NCBI GenBank assembly: GCA_903831255.1
Contig: CAIKWZ010000013.1
Span: forward strand, 145,304 to 209,303
Direction of reading: 5' to 3'
Source: an uncultured Alphaproteobacteria bacterium
GTDB taxonomy: Bacteria > Pseudomonadota > Alphaproteobacteria > Caulobacterales > Hyphomonadaceae
Length of the DNA: 64,000 bases
Shown here: piece after piece, positions 38,653 to 47,495 of the stretch
Layout: each line of letters starts with the position of its first letter
Position numbering within the stretch: the stretch's first letter is position 1
The notes under the pieces: model-generated
What the model was told of the DNA's origin: nothing
Seen by the model: the letters and a program-made list of their open reading frames with translations, nothing else
Databases searched by the model: none
Made by a program: the position numbers and the translations under genes

Positions 38653-39228
38653 ATGAGATACCGATGGATACCGCCTCTGGTCGTCGCCTGCGCCTTGACG
38701 AGCGCAGGCGCCCACTCCCAGTCCGCACCTGAGGCGCCCCGATCCGCGGCTACGAACCCATCCGCCACAATGCCGGTCAGCGAGCTGAGTCCCGGGGCGA
38801 AAATCGTCGCGGCGACGCTCAAGTCAGGCCTTCTGAGATCGCGAAACAGCGCGCAGGAAACCTCGCGACCGATGCCGCCGGAAATCCTCGAGAAGCTGAC
38901 GCCGTTCTTTCCGAGGGACCTGCTCGAATCTGTCCGCTACTCGGTCGGCGACGTCACTCCGAGCGGTCTTGCCGGGTTCGCCATTCGAAACGGCAATGCG
39001 GCCGCCGTGACCTTGATCGACACCGTTGTCTTCCGTCACGCCGATTATGTCTCGGATCTCACGCTTTGGGCGCATGAGCTTCATCATGTCGAGCAGTATC
39101 GAACGTGGGGCGTGGACGGTTTCGCCGCGCGCTACGCCTTTTCCTGGGCGCAGGTGGAAGTCGAGGCCCGGCATCGAGCCGACGCGTTCAGGACCTGGCG
39201 AGAAACCGCCTCAGCCGCCATTCGGTAA
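38653..39228 (+). CDS. Secreted DUF4157-like protein with HExxH motif
   Basis: A 191-residue protein with a signal peptide (PPLVVACALTSAGA, cleavage near 20-22). The mature chain contains HELHH at residues 141-145, a zinc-protease HExxH motif within LWAHELHHVEQYRTWGVDGF, the pattern of the DUF4157 (eCIS core) domain. Such domains are found in effectors and in lone secreted proteins. Here no contractile-injection genes are nearby; it stands alone between uvrC and the amidohydrolase. A metalloprotease or zinc-binding role is inferred from the motif. Confidence 0.8.
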   Translation: MRYRWIPPLVVACALTSAGAHSQSAPEAPRSAATNPSATMPVSELSPGAKIVAATLKSGLLRSRNSAQETSRPMPPEILEKLTPFFPRDLLESVRYSVGDVTPSGLAGFAIRNGNAAAVTLIDTVVFRHADYVSDLTLWAHELHHVEQYRTWGVDGFAARYAFSWAQVEVEARHRADAFRTWRETASAAIR

Positions 39229-39347
39229 GACAATCACATCTCCGATGCGGGACCCTCGAGTTAATCCTTGTCCGGGTCGCCTCTCACTCCTACACAATTG
39301 TGGTGGCGAGACCGGCGGGAGACCGGCCGCGGGGAGGACCGAAGATC

Positions 39348-40418
39348 ATGATGCCGACGGGCGCCGATACGCCGAGCCGTGAAGAGATTCTGGAGCCAGG
39401 TCTGAGGATCATCGATCCCCATCACCACCTTTGGGACCGCCGTTCGATCCTTCCGTCGCTTCCTCCCGCCACGCACCCCTTCGAACAGATCGTACGGAGA
39501 TCGACCGTTTATCTCCTCGATGAACTGAATGCTGATCTTGCTCTGGGCCATCGGGTCGAGGCGACCGTCTATCTCGAATGCGGCGCCATGTATCGCGCGG
39601 ACGGGCCTGACGAACTGAAGTCAATCGGCGAGACCGAATTTGTGAACGGGATCGCGGCGATGTCCGCCAGCGGTGCGTATGGTCCAGCCCGCGCCTGCCT
39701 CGGGATCGTCGGTCACGTCGATCTCACGCTTGGCGCCCGCGCCGGAGAAATTCTGGACGCTCACATGACGGCCGCCCCGACGCGATTCCGCGGGATCCGG
39801 CATAGCGCGTCCTGGGACGCTGATCCGCGCGTCCTCGGACCGCTTGTTCGTCGACCGGCTGGGGTCTTTCTCGACAAACGTTTCAGGGAAGGATTTGCGG
39901 AACTCTCCGGAAGAGGACTGTCCTTCGACGCCTGGCTGCTCGAACCCCAGCTCGAGGACCTGATCGATCTGGCCCGCACGTTTCCGGACACATCGATCGT
40001 GCTGGATCACGTCGGCACGCCGCTTGGCATCGCCTCCTACGAAAATCGACGGGACGAGCGGTTTCAGATATGGCGAGACGCCATCCTCGCCCTCGCCGCC
40101 TGTCCAAACGTGAACGTCAAGCTGGGCGGCCTCGCCATGCCCTTCTGCGGCTTTCCATCCTGCCTCTCGAGCCCACGAGCGCCCTCGAGCCAGCTTGCGA
40201 ACGAGTGGAGGCCCTATATCGAGACCTGCATCGAGGCCTTCGGCGTCAAGCGCGCCATGTTCGAAAGCAACTTCCCGGTCGATGAGGTCAGTTGCTCCTA
40301 TGAAAGGCTCTGGAACGCATTCAAGATCATTACGTCCGGCGCTTCAGAGACTGAGAAGGCGGATCTCTACTTCAATACGGCCAATCGTTTCTACAGACTT
40401 GGCCTCTCTCCAGCCTAA
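39348..40418 (+). CDS. Amidohydrolase family 2 protein (TIM-barrel hydrolase)
   Basis: A 356-residue metal-dependent hydrolase of the amidohydrolase-related (PF04909) group. The N-terminal metal motif is IIDPHHHLWDRRS at about residues 22-34; further conserved positions are RGIRHSASWD, LDHVGTPLG and ESNFPVDE in the C-terminal strands. Members act on lactones such as 2-pyrone-4,6-dicarboxylate or on L-rhamnono- and L-fucono-lactone. The ATG at 39348 or 39351 follows GGGGAGG ten bases upstream; the frame runs longer but over the preceding gene. It heads a three-gene set with an acyl-CoA dehydrogenase (17 bases on) and an enoyl-CoA hydratase, which suggests catabolism of an unknown acid. Confidence 0.88.
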   Translation: MMPTGADTPSREEILEPGLRIIDPHHHLWDRRSILPSLPPATHPFEQIVRRSTVYLLDELNADLALGHRVEATVYLECGAMYRADGPDELKSIGETEFVNGIAAMSASGAYGPARACLGIVGHVDLTLGARAGEILDAHMTAAPTRFRGIRHSASWDADPRVLGPLVRRPAGVFLDKRFREGFAELSGRGLSFDAWLLEPQLEDLIDLARTFPDTSIVLDHVGTPLGIASYENRRDERFQIWRDAILALAACPNVNVKLGGLAMPFCGFPSCLSSPRAPSSQLANEWRPYIETCIEAFGVKRAMFESNFPVDEVSCSYERLWNAFKIITSGASETEKADLYFNTANRFYRLGLSPA

Positions 40419-40435
40419 GGCCCAGGAGCCGGGTG

Positions 40436-41602
40436 ATGAATTTCGATCTGGACGATGATCACAGGCTAACGCAGGACCTCACCGCGCGTTTCGTGCGAGA
40501 GGCGCTGACGCCTCTGGAGACAAAAGTCCTTGAACGCGACGCGGCTGGCAAAGGCGCTCATCTGACTGAGGAAGAGACGCGAGGCGTCGACGCACTGGCG
40601 CAGAAGATGGGCCTATGGGGGCTCGATGCGCCGGCCGATGTGGGCGGTATGGACCTTCCCACGACGGCGATGGTCGGGGTCAATATAGAGATGGGCCGGA
40701 CATGCACGCCCTACCACCTGCCCCCGGACAGCCCGAACCTGCGCATGCTGATGGCGACCGTCAACGAGGACCAGAGGGCTCGCTATCTCCTCCCCTATGT
40801 GAGGGACGGGCTCGTGTCCGCGATCGGCATCTCGGAGCCCGGCGCCGGGGCGGATCCAGCCGCAATGATCACAACTGCGGTTCGTAACGGTTCGGATTAC
40901 CTCATCAACGGGAGAAAGATCTGGATATCCCGAGCCGCGGAGGCGGACTTCACCATCCTTATGGCCGTTACCGACAAGGCGCGAGGCGTAAAGGGCGGGG
41001 TCTCCGCCTTTCTGGTGGATCGCGATACTCCGGGGTTCAACGTGCTTCGTCGTATCCCCATGATCGGCGGTCAGTTCACCTATGAAATCGCCCTCGAGGA
41101 CTGCCGCGTCCCGGCCGCCAACCTTCTCGGGAGAGAGGGAGAGGGGTTCGCCCCAATGCAGCTTCGCCTGTCGACACGACGGCTGCAGATGGCTGCATGG
41201 TGCATCGGGATGGCGAGCCGAGCGCTCGAAATGATGATCGAGTACGCCCCTCAGCGCTCAACATTCGGCCAAAGTCTCGCCAATCGGCAGGCCATCCAGT
41301 GGTGGATCGCCGATGGCGCCGCGAAAGTGCGTGCGGCGCGACTGATGACATACGAAACGGCCTGGAAGCTCGATCAGGGCCGGGACGTGCGAACCGACGT
41401 CTCGATGGTGAAAGTCTACGCCACGGAGATGGCCTGGGAGATCCTCGACAATGCGATGCAGACTTTCGGAGCGATGGGCATGACGAAAGATCTTCCCTTA
41501 CAGCTCATGGCCGGACAGGTGCGCACCATGCGTATCTATGACGGTCCATCCGAGGTCCATCGCTGGGTGGTCGCGCGCGATCTGCTCGGCCTCAAGCGGT
41601 GA
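40436..41602 (+). CDS. Acyl-CoA dehydrogenase family protein
   Basis: A 388-residue FAD-linked acyl-CoA dehydrogenase. The FAD/adenine loop region appears as SAIGISEPGAGADPAAM, the mid-domain as INGRKIWISRAAEADF, the C-terminal helices carry the final motif YDGPSEVHRWVVARDLL with the conserved Arg/His contacts, and NAMQTFGAMGMT is typical. It would oxidise an acyl-CoA to the trans-2-enoyl-CoA and pass electrons to ETF. The ATG at 40436 is used; a GTG at 40433 is also in frame. It lies 17 bases after the amidohydrolase and 40 before the enoyl-CoA hydratase, so the three are an operon. Confidence 0.92.
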   Translation: MNFDLDDDHRLTQDLTARFVREALTPLETKVLERDAAGKGAHLTEEETRGVDALAQKMGLWGLDAPADVGGMDLPTTAMVGVNIEMGRTCTPYHLPPDSPNLRMLMATVNEDQRARYLLPYVRDGLVSAIGISEPGAGADPAAMITTAVRNGSDYLINGRKIWISRAAEADFTILMAVTDKARGVKGGVSAFLVDRDTPGFNVLRRIPMIGGQFTYEIALEDCRVPAANLLGREGEGFAPMQLRLSTRRLQMAAWCIGMASRALEMMIEYAPQRSTFGQSLANRQAIQWWIADGAAKVRAARLMTYETAWKLDQGRDVRTDVSMVKVYATEMAWEILDNAMQTFGAMGMTKDLPLQLMAGQVRTMRIYDGPSEVHRWVVARDLLGLKR

Positions 41603-41642
41603 TCGCCGAACAGACAACGATGGTCCATCCGGAATCAACATC

Positions 41643-42425
41643 ATGACCTCAACGCCCGAGGGAGATTACTCCACAACGGTCAGCGACCACATCGCCCATA
41701 TCCGCCTGATGCGTCCGCCTCACAACATGATGACCCTCTGTCTCGCCACGAGCCTTGCGGAGACCCTTGAGGCGCTCGATGCGAGAGATGATGTGCGCGT
41801 TGTCGTCCTCTCCGCCGAGGGGCGAAGCTTCTGCGCAGGGGCGGACCTCTCAGGACGTCCAGGTCAGGCGGGGGAGGACAGCCCGGACAGAAACCCGCTT
41901 TATGACGCAGCCGTCAGGCTCGGCGCTACGAAGAACCCCATCATCGCCGCCGTTCAGGGGCCCGCGATCGGGGCTGGACTGGGGCTCGCTCTCATTGCGG
42001 ATTTTCGTGTCGCTTCACCTGAGGCCCGCTTCGCCGCCAACTTCGTAAGGCTCGGCTTCCATCCGGGGTTCGGCCTGACCTACACGCTGCCGCAGGCCAT
42101 CGGTCCCCAGCGGGCGCAGCTCATGTTCATGACCGGTCGGCGCATACGCCCCGAAGACGCCATGAACTGGGGACTGATCGACGCTCTGTCAGGAGCGGAT
42201 GACCTCCTCGAGACAGCGATGACCCTGGCGCGCGATATCGCCGAGGGGGCGCCGCTGGCAGTGAGGGCGACACGAGCAAGTCTTCGTCCGGATCTCGCCG
42301 AACACATACGCCGTCATACTGACCACGAACATGCCGAGCAGGTCCGTCTTATGAAAACCGCCGATTTCGCCGAAGGCGTCCGGGCTGTCGCAGAGCGACG
42401 GCCCGGACGCTTCACGGGTCGATAG
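41643..42425 (+). CDS. Enoyl-CoA hydratase/isomerase family protein
   Basis: A 260-residue crotonase-fold protein. The oxyanion-hole pair is FCAGADLSG at about 63-71 and the second loop QGPAIGAGLGLALIADFR at about 103-120. The catalytic Glu positions of true hydratases fall in FVRLGFHPGFGLTYTLP; here the residue pattern H-P-G-F-G is unlike the ordinary E-G-x-x-P-G, so hydratase activity is not certain; it may be an isomerase, thioesterase or another crotonase. It ends the amidohydrolase/acyl-CoA dehydrogenase operon. The ATG at 41643 is the normal-length start. Its stop lies 13 bases from the end of the converging DUF885 gene. Confidence 0.9.
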   Translation: MTSTPEGDYSTTVSDHIAHIRLMRPPHNMMTLCLATSLAETLEALDARDDVRVVVLSAEGRSFCAGADLSGRPGQAGEDSPDRNPLYDAAVRLGATKNPIIAAVQGPAIGAGLGLALIADFRVASPEARFAANFVRLGFHPGFGLTYTLPQAIGPQRAQLMFMTGRRIRPEDAMNWGLIDALSGADDLLETAMTLARDIAEGAPLAVRATRASLRPDLAEHIRRHTDHEHAEQVRLMKTADFAEGVRAVAERRPGRFTGR

Positions 42426-42438
42426 CGCCAGACGACCT

Positions 42439-44292
42439 TCAGGGGGTCGCGGCTTTTCGGCTCTCGATCCAGCGCTCGATGCGGGCCGTCAGCACCGGCA
42501 GGGGAAGACTTCCCCCGCCCAGAACCACGTCATGAAACGCCCGATAGTCGAAGGCGTCGCCAAGCGCCGTCTTCGCCTGATCGCGCAGTTGCTGGATACG
42601 GATCATGCCAATCTTGTAGGCTGTCGCCTGCCCTGGGGTCGATATATAGCGCCGCACTTCCGAACGAACCGCGCCTTCAGGGACTGGCGAGTTTTTCATG
42701 AAGTACTCAACCGCCTGCTCCTCGCTCCATCCCTTCGAATGGATGCCTGTGTCGAGAACCAGTCGGCACGCTCTCCAGATTTCACCTCCAAGACGACCGA
42801 AGTCCGAGTAGGGGTCAGTATAAAAGCCCATCTCCTTGGCGAGGGCCTCGGAATAAAGCCCCCACCCCTCTGAGTAGGCGGTGTAACCATACTGGGTCCG
42901 GAACTTCGGAAGTCCCTCACGCTCCTGGGCGATGGAAATCTGCATATGATGCCCAGGATTTCCTTCATGAAAGGCGATGCTCTCGAGTTGATAGATCGAC
43001 ATGGCGTTCATGTCGGAGAGATGGGCATAGAAGACCCCCGGGCGAGAGCCATCGGGCGCTCCTGCGAAGTAATGCTGCGCTCCGCCCGGCTCCTCACGAA
43101 ACGCCTCGACGCGCCGAACCTCGAGAGGCGCCTTCGGCAGAATGCCGAAATACTCCGGAAGCTTCTTGTTCATCCCGTCCAGATAGGTACGCGCCAAGGC
43201 GAGATACTCTTCGCGTCCTTCATCGGTGTTCGGGAAGTAGAACCGCCGATCCGTTCGCATGAAGGTGAAGAACTCCTCGAGGTCGCCCTTGAAGCCGACC
43301 GCGTTCTTGATCGCCTCCATCTCCTTCCGGATCCGCGCGACTTCCTGGAGCCCCAGCTCATGGATCTCGTCCGCGGTCATCTCGGTGGTCGTCATCTGCT
43401 TCAGCATGGCGTCATAGTAGGCCGCCCCATCAGGTAGCGAACCGACCCCCTTCGCGTCTGGAGAGGTGTTGGCGCGGTCCGCGGTAAGCCAGGCTGACAC
43501 ACGGTCATAGGCCGGCTTCATTTCATCCTTCATGGTCGAGGTCAGATCCTGCGTCAGCGCGTCCGCCTCCTCTCCGGTGACGAGGCCGGCTTTCAGAAGC
43601 CCCGCAATCTTCGTCTTCCCGTCCGCAAGAAGGGCCGAGTCCGCCCCGGCGGAAAACGGCGCGCCGCTCATGAGGCGCTTCACTTCACCGATCGCCTGAT
43701 CGTAAGCGAAGCGCGGTTGACGAACGCCATCCGCCGCCGCAGCCTTGGCGCGTTCAAGAAGCTGATCCAGCGCATCATCGATCAGCCGAACCCGTGCGAT
43801 GTAGGCGTCCATGTCCGACCGTGTCTCGACACGATGGAAGTTGATCAGAAAATTGGGAATGGATGTGTGCCCGCCGCCGCGAGCAAACAGGTAACGCTGC
43901 CGTCGGAAGGCGTCCGCACGTTCTTCGCGGTCGAGCTCGAGAGCCCACATGTCATAGGACGTGCGCGCCTCCTCATCGAGCAGATCGTAGGAGAAATCGG
44001 ATTTCATCCCGGCCACGCTTTCGCGTCTCCAGTCCAACCGGCGCTTCAGGCCCTCTTCGCTTCGATCATCCAGCCGGTCATAGGCTTCCCTCCGCCCCTG
44101 AGAGGTGAGCTCCTCCGGGCTCATGGCGAGCTCTTCCTCGTATTCGGCGTCAAGGTAGGCGTTCAGCTTCTGGCTTTCCGTAGCGACAGCCGCGGCGCGC
44201 TCGGCCTGCTCGACGGCTGCACGCTCGGCGGGCGTTGGACCGCAGGCTCCAAGCGCCAGTAGGGCCACAGCCCCCAGAAGATATCTACGCAT
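42439..44292 (-). CDS. DUF885 family lipoprotein (putative peptidase)
   Basis: A 617-residue DUF885 protein. The signal peptide has a lipobox LGAC, Cys17, placing it in the cell envelope. The defining motif is FHEGNPGHHMQISI at about residues 445-458, a HExxxGH pattern likely to bind zinc, with YSEGWGLYSEALAKEMG following. The fold is that of a M3/M32-like helical metallopeptidase. The ATG at 44292 has GAGG upstream; a GTG at 44298 is also possible. Function is unproven but a peptidase or aminoacylase is plausible, and fits the peptide-using profile of the window. Confidence 0.9.
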   Translation of the reverse strand: MRRYLLGAVALLALGACGPTPAERAAVEQAERAAAVATESQKLNAYLDAEYEEELAMSPEELTSQGRREAYDRLDDRSEEGLKRRLDWRRESVAGMKSDFSYDLLDEEARTSYDMWALELDREERADAFRRQRYLFARGGGHTSIPNFLINFHRVETRSDMDAYIARVRLIDDALDQLLERAKAAAADGVRQPRFAYDQAIGEVKRLMSGAPFSAGADSALLADGKTKIAGLLKAGLVTGEEADALTQDLTSTMKDEMKPAYDRVSAWLTADRANTSPDAKGVGSLPDGAAYYDAMLKQMTTTEMTADEIHELGLQEVARIRKEMEAIKNAVGFKGDLEEFFTFMRTDRRFYFPNTDEGREEYLALARTYLDGMNKKLPEYFGILPKAPLEVRRVEAFREEPGGAQHYFAGAPDGSRPGVFYAHLSDMNAMSIYQLESIAFHEGNPGHHMQISIAQEREGLPKFRTQYGYTAYSEGWGLYSEALAKEMGFYTDPYSDFGRLGGEIWRACRLVLDTGIHSKGWSEEQAVEYFMKNSPVPEGAVRSEVRRYISTPGQATAYKIGMIRIQQLRDQAKTALGDAFDYRAFHDVVLGGGSLPLPVLTARIERWIESRKAATP

Positions 44293-44452
44293 CGCCACCT
44301 CACCATCGTGCTGCGCCGCAGACCAACGTCGGCGGCGGGATTTTGAGACGCGTTCTACACTGACGGGAGGCGAATGAGAACCTGACCGCTTTCCCCGAGG
44401 AGCATCTCATCATAGAGGTCATTCAGGGCACATCTGGACAGGACCTCGCACC

Positions 44453-45244
44453 ATGAACCGCTTCACGGGAAAATCGATCATCGTCACAGGCGCCGCTTCG
44501 GGGATCGGGCGCGCCTCCGCCATCCTGTTCGCCGCAGAAGGAGGGCGGGTCCTGGCCGCCGATCGATCACCCCAGATCCACGAAACGATCGAGACCATCC
44601 GCAAGTCCGGAGGTGTCGCCCACGGGATGGAGATGGACGCCGGCCATGAGGCAGATGTCAGGAAGATGGTCGCAGAAGCGCTTCGTCTTCATGGTGGCCT
44701 GGATGTGCTTTTCGCAAATGCCGGGATCTCAGGAGGGATGCCCTCATTGTTCGAACAGACAGAAGCCGACTGGAAGGCCGTCCTTCAGGTCAACCTGATC
44801 GGCCCGATGCTGGCCATTCAGGCTGCAGCCCCCGAGATGATACGCGGCGGCGGCGGCGCCATCGTTTGCACCGCAAGCGTCGCAGGCCTTCGCTCCGGCG
44901 CCGGGAGCCCTGCCTATTCCGCATCCAAGGCCGGGGTGATCAGCCTCGTCTCTTTGGCCGCAAACCAGCTTGCCGGCACAGGGGTTCGTGTGAACGGGAT
45001 CTGCCCAGGCCTGATCGAGACCGGGATGACCCGCGAGATCTTCACACGGGCGGCCGAGCGTGGAACGACAGACCGGATCGGACAGCTCAACCCCACCCGC
45101 CGATCCGGCGTTCCCGAAGAGATCGCCCGAGCCGCCCTATTCCTCGCCTCTTCGGACGCCAGCTACATCAACGGCCACGCGCTGGTCGTCGACGGCGGGC
45201 TGTCGTCATCCCTTCCGATCGTTCCACCCAAGCCGCGCGGATAG
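44453..45244 (+). CDS. Short-chain dehydrogenase/reductase
   Basis: A 263-residue classical SDR. The cofactor site is [21 protein letters not shown] at the N-terminus, with the Asp/Arg of DRSPQ just after the second strand suggesting NAD(H). NAG appears in FANAGISGG, and the active site in [25 protein letters not shown] with Ser, Tyr and Lys in place. The last motif [13 protein letters not shown] is typical. It resembles 3-oxoacyl or polyol dehydrogenases but the substrate is unknown. It stands between the DUF885 gene (divergent) and the TonB receptor (converging, 23-base gap). Confidence 0.92.
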   Translation: MNRFTGKSIIVTGAASGIGRASAILFAAEGGRVLAADRSPQIHETIETIRKSGGVAHGMEMDAGHEADVRKMVAEALRLHGGLDVLFANAGISGGMPSLFEQTEADWKAVLQVNLIGPMLAIQAAAPEMIRGGGGAIVCTASVAGLRSGAGSPAYSASKAGVISLVSLAANQLAGTGVRVNGICPGLIETGMTREIFTRAAERGTTDRIGQLNPTRRSGVPEEIARAALFLASSDASYINGHALVVDGGLSSSLPIVPPKPRG

Positions 45245-45267
45245 AACAAGGGGGCCTCCTGGCAGGC

Positions 45268-47286
45268 TCAGAACCTCGATAGAATTGCGAGCCTGAAGCC
45301 GCGGCCGCCTAAAGGAACAAGATCCTTAAGGGGCGAGGAATGAGGACGCACCTCCTCATCCGTGAGGTTGTTCGCCTCAAAGATGAGCTGAGACTGATCT
45401 GTCAGATCGTAGGTCAGATGAGCCCCGAGGGTCACATAGCTATCAGTGGGCAGCTCGTAATCCGTAACCCTGGCCTGGTCAGCCGCCCAGCGAAGATCAG
45501 CACCGGCTCGCAGACGGCCGGCTTCCGCTTCGAGACCCAATGTCGCGGAGGCCGGCGGGATACGCGGAAGATCGCCGCCGGATGAGAGCTTTGCTCTCAC
45601 CACGTCGACCGCAAACCGACCTCGCCAGTCAGCTCCCGCCGCTTTACCGAGCTCCAGCCCCGCCTCGATCTCAGCTCCAGTGAAGACTGAATCGGCCTGC
45701 ACCGTCTCGAACACCGGGAGCCCATCCTCGATATCGCCCGTAGGGTTGAGATAAATGAAGTTGGAAAACGCGAACTGGTAGACACTGCCGTCAAGGCGCA
45801 GAGGACCTGCTTCCCACCGGGCGCTGCCCTCGATGGTGACGCCGGTCTCTGCCTGCAACGAGGGATTACCCACCTCATACTGTTGTGTGGCGAGATGGGG
45901 TCCATCTGCGAAGAGCTCCACATCCGTGGGCGCGCGCTCGGTCCGGCTCACCGCCAATCCCACGAACAGATCGTCCCCGACATGCCGGTGCGCGCCGAAA
46001 GAGGCATTGACGGTGTCAAACGAGCGATCTGCGCCCGAGACGTTCTCCAGATCGATGCGATCCAGCCTTACACCGCCCTCAAGCCCCCAAACTCCCGTAT
46101 CAAAGGTCTCGAAGAGAAAGGCGCCAAGGGAGCGTGTCACGGTCGGGGATACAAATGCTTCGTCTCCAATCGCGCGGAAATCGCGGCGAACAGACTGAAC
46201 GCCAAAGCTGCCCTCAAGGCCCGACATTCCTCCATGCTCGGCCTCGATGCGCGCCTCATAGCCGTTGTCCGTAAAACGCGTCCCGACAACTCCCGGGCTT
46301 TCAAACTCGCTATGCTCGTAGTCCACAGCGGACAGGGCCCCCACTATGCGGCGAACAGGTCCAAGAGCGAGGTTCATCCCTCCCCGAACATCCAGGCGGA
46401 CCTGCTCCATATCGATAAATGGACGACCTTCCTCCTCTTCCTCTCCTTCGTGGTGAGCGTGCCCTCCAACGATTCCATAACGGGATCCGCTCAGTCGAAC
46501 GGCTGCGCCGAGGAATGCAGTATCGGAAAGCAGGGTGAGCCCGGCGCTTAACGCGTCCGTATCGACGAATGAGTTCTCAACTTCGCCTGCGGGCGCCTCC
46601 TCATCGTCATGGCCCTCGCCTGCGGCCTCCTCAGCCGCCCGCAAACGGGCGGACTCAGCCAACCCGGGAATCTTCAGGTTCCCCGCCTCCCTGAGAGACA
46701 GCGAGACCACACCGACAAGAGATCCCGTAGAGCCCATCGCCCGAGCGGCGGCCATGGAACCGCTGTCGACTGTCGTATATCCGGCATAGGCCTGGGCCGA
46801 GGCGTTTCGGGAGGGCGCCCTTTCAACGATCAATCCATCGATGACGTTGACGACGCCCCCCGAGGCGCCGCCGCCATAAGCCAGGGTCGCCGGCCCCCTC
46901 AGAATCTCGATCCGCTCCGCGCCAAGAGGGTCGCCGGTCACTGCATGATCAGGACTGGCGGCGGAAGCGTCGATCACGCCGAGGCCGTTGGTGAGAACCT
47001 GGACGCGCTCGGCGCCCAGCCCTCGAATGATCGGCCGGCTCGCCCCTGGCCCGAAGGCGGTGCTGGCCACACCGGGGAGGCCTTCGAGCGTATCGCCCAG
47101 GCCGCCGCTCAGGCGCAGAGCGATCCCCTCTTCATCCAGAACGGTCGTACTTGCGATCAGTTCGTCGCTCGTTCGGTCCGGCCCCACCCCCGTTACGACC
47201 ACCACGTCCGGCGCCGGATCGACCGTCTGGGCCAGGCCGGGGGGCGCCAACGCCGCCCCAATCGCGAGAAACCAACTTTTCCGCAT
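45268..47286 (-). CDS. znuD: ZnuD-like TonB-dependent outer-membrane receptor (zinc uptake)
   Basis: A 672-residue TonB-dependent receptor with signal peptide (LAIGAALAPPGLAQ), plug domain (about 28-155: IIRGLGAERVQVLTNG, ILRGPATLAYGGGASGG) and beta-barrel ending LAILSRF with the terminal Phe. Metal-rich loops mark it as ZnuD-like: GHDDEEA at about 225-231 and GGHAHHEGEEEEEG at about 274-287, followed by the family motif FIDMEQVRLDVRG. The C-terminus EEVRPHSSPLKDLVPLGGRGF is also characteristic. A palindromic Zur-type operator lies 14 bases upstream of the ATG at 47286. An ATG at 47298 in the same frame is possible but abuts the operator. The gene symbol is by likeness; zinc transport is inferred from loops plus operator. 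Confidence 0.85.
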   Translation of the reverse strand: MRKSWFLAIGAALAPPGLAQTVDPAPDVVVVTGVGPDRTSDELIASTTVLDEEGIALRLSGGLGDTLEGLPGVASTAFGPGASRPIIRGLGAERVQVLTNGLGVIDASAASPDHAVTGDPLGAERIEILRGPATLAYGGGASGGVVNVIDGLIVERAPSRNASAQAYAGYTTVDSGSMAAARAMGSTGSLVGVVSLSLREAGNLKIPGLAESARLRAAEEAAGEGHDDEEAPAGEVENSFVDTDALSAGLTLLSDTAFLGAAVRLSGSRYGIVGGHAHHEGEEEEEGRPFIDMEQVRLDVRGGMNLALGPVRRIVGALSAVDYEHSEFESPGVVGTRFTDNGYEARIEAEHGGMSGLEGSFGVQSVRRDFRAIGDEAFVSPTVTRSLGAFLFETFDTGVWGLEGGVRLDRIDLENVSGADRSFDTVNASFGAHRHVGDDLFVGLAVSRTERAPTDVELFADGPHLATQQYEVGNPSLQAETGVTIEGSARWEAGPLRLDGSVYQFAFSNFIYLNPTGDIEDGLPVFETVQADSVFTGAEIEAGLELGKAAGADWRGRFAVDVVRAKLSSGGDLPRIPPASATLGLEAEAGRLRAGADLRWAADQARVTDYELPTDSYVTLGAHLTYDLTDQSQLIFEANNLTDEEVRPHSSPLKDLVPLGGRGFRLAILSRF

Positions 47287-47299
47287 GGAACACCCCATA

Positions 47300-47318
47300 T
47301 ATGTTACAGTATAACATA
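47300..47318 (-). promoter_or_regulatory. Candidate Zur box of the ZnuD-like receptor
   Basis: TATGTTACAGTATAACATA, a 7-5-7 perfect inverted repeat (TATGTTA and TAACATA). It matches the alphaproteobacterial Zur operator, of the form TGTTATA-n-TATAACA. Its place immediately before the receptor start predicts repression by Zur when zinc is plentiful. Confidence 0.75.
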
Positions 47319-47399
47319 CCTCATGTTTGCAGAGACACAAGATCTGATTGACCGACGCGTCCTCGGCCTCGCTCCCAGAGGCTTCCCTCAGGACCGCAT

Positions 47400-47438
47400 A
47401 GACCCCCTCAAGCCTGCAGGCGGGGGTCTTAGTCCCCC
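47400..47438 (+). promoter_or_regulatory. Alternative hairpins in the pgsA leader
   Basis: AGACCCCC (47400-47407) pairs with GGGGGTCT (47422-47429), enclosing the palindrome GCCTGCAGGC. The GGGGG of the second arm (47422-47426) can instead pair with CCCCC at 47434-47438. The two stems exclude each other, like an antiterminator/terminator pair. They lie 58-96 bases before the pgsA start. No T-run follows, so the role is open. Confidence 0.4.
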
Positions 47439-47495
47439 CTCGAAGCGAGAGACGAACCGGTCTAGTCTTCGGCAGTTGCCTCCCACGGAGCCGTC

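Noticed and set aside
47300..47318. Fur box before the TonB receptor
   Set aside because: The 7-5-7 TATGTTA/TAACATA symmetry fits Zur, not the GATAATGAT-type Fur site, and the receptor loops are zinc-type.
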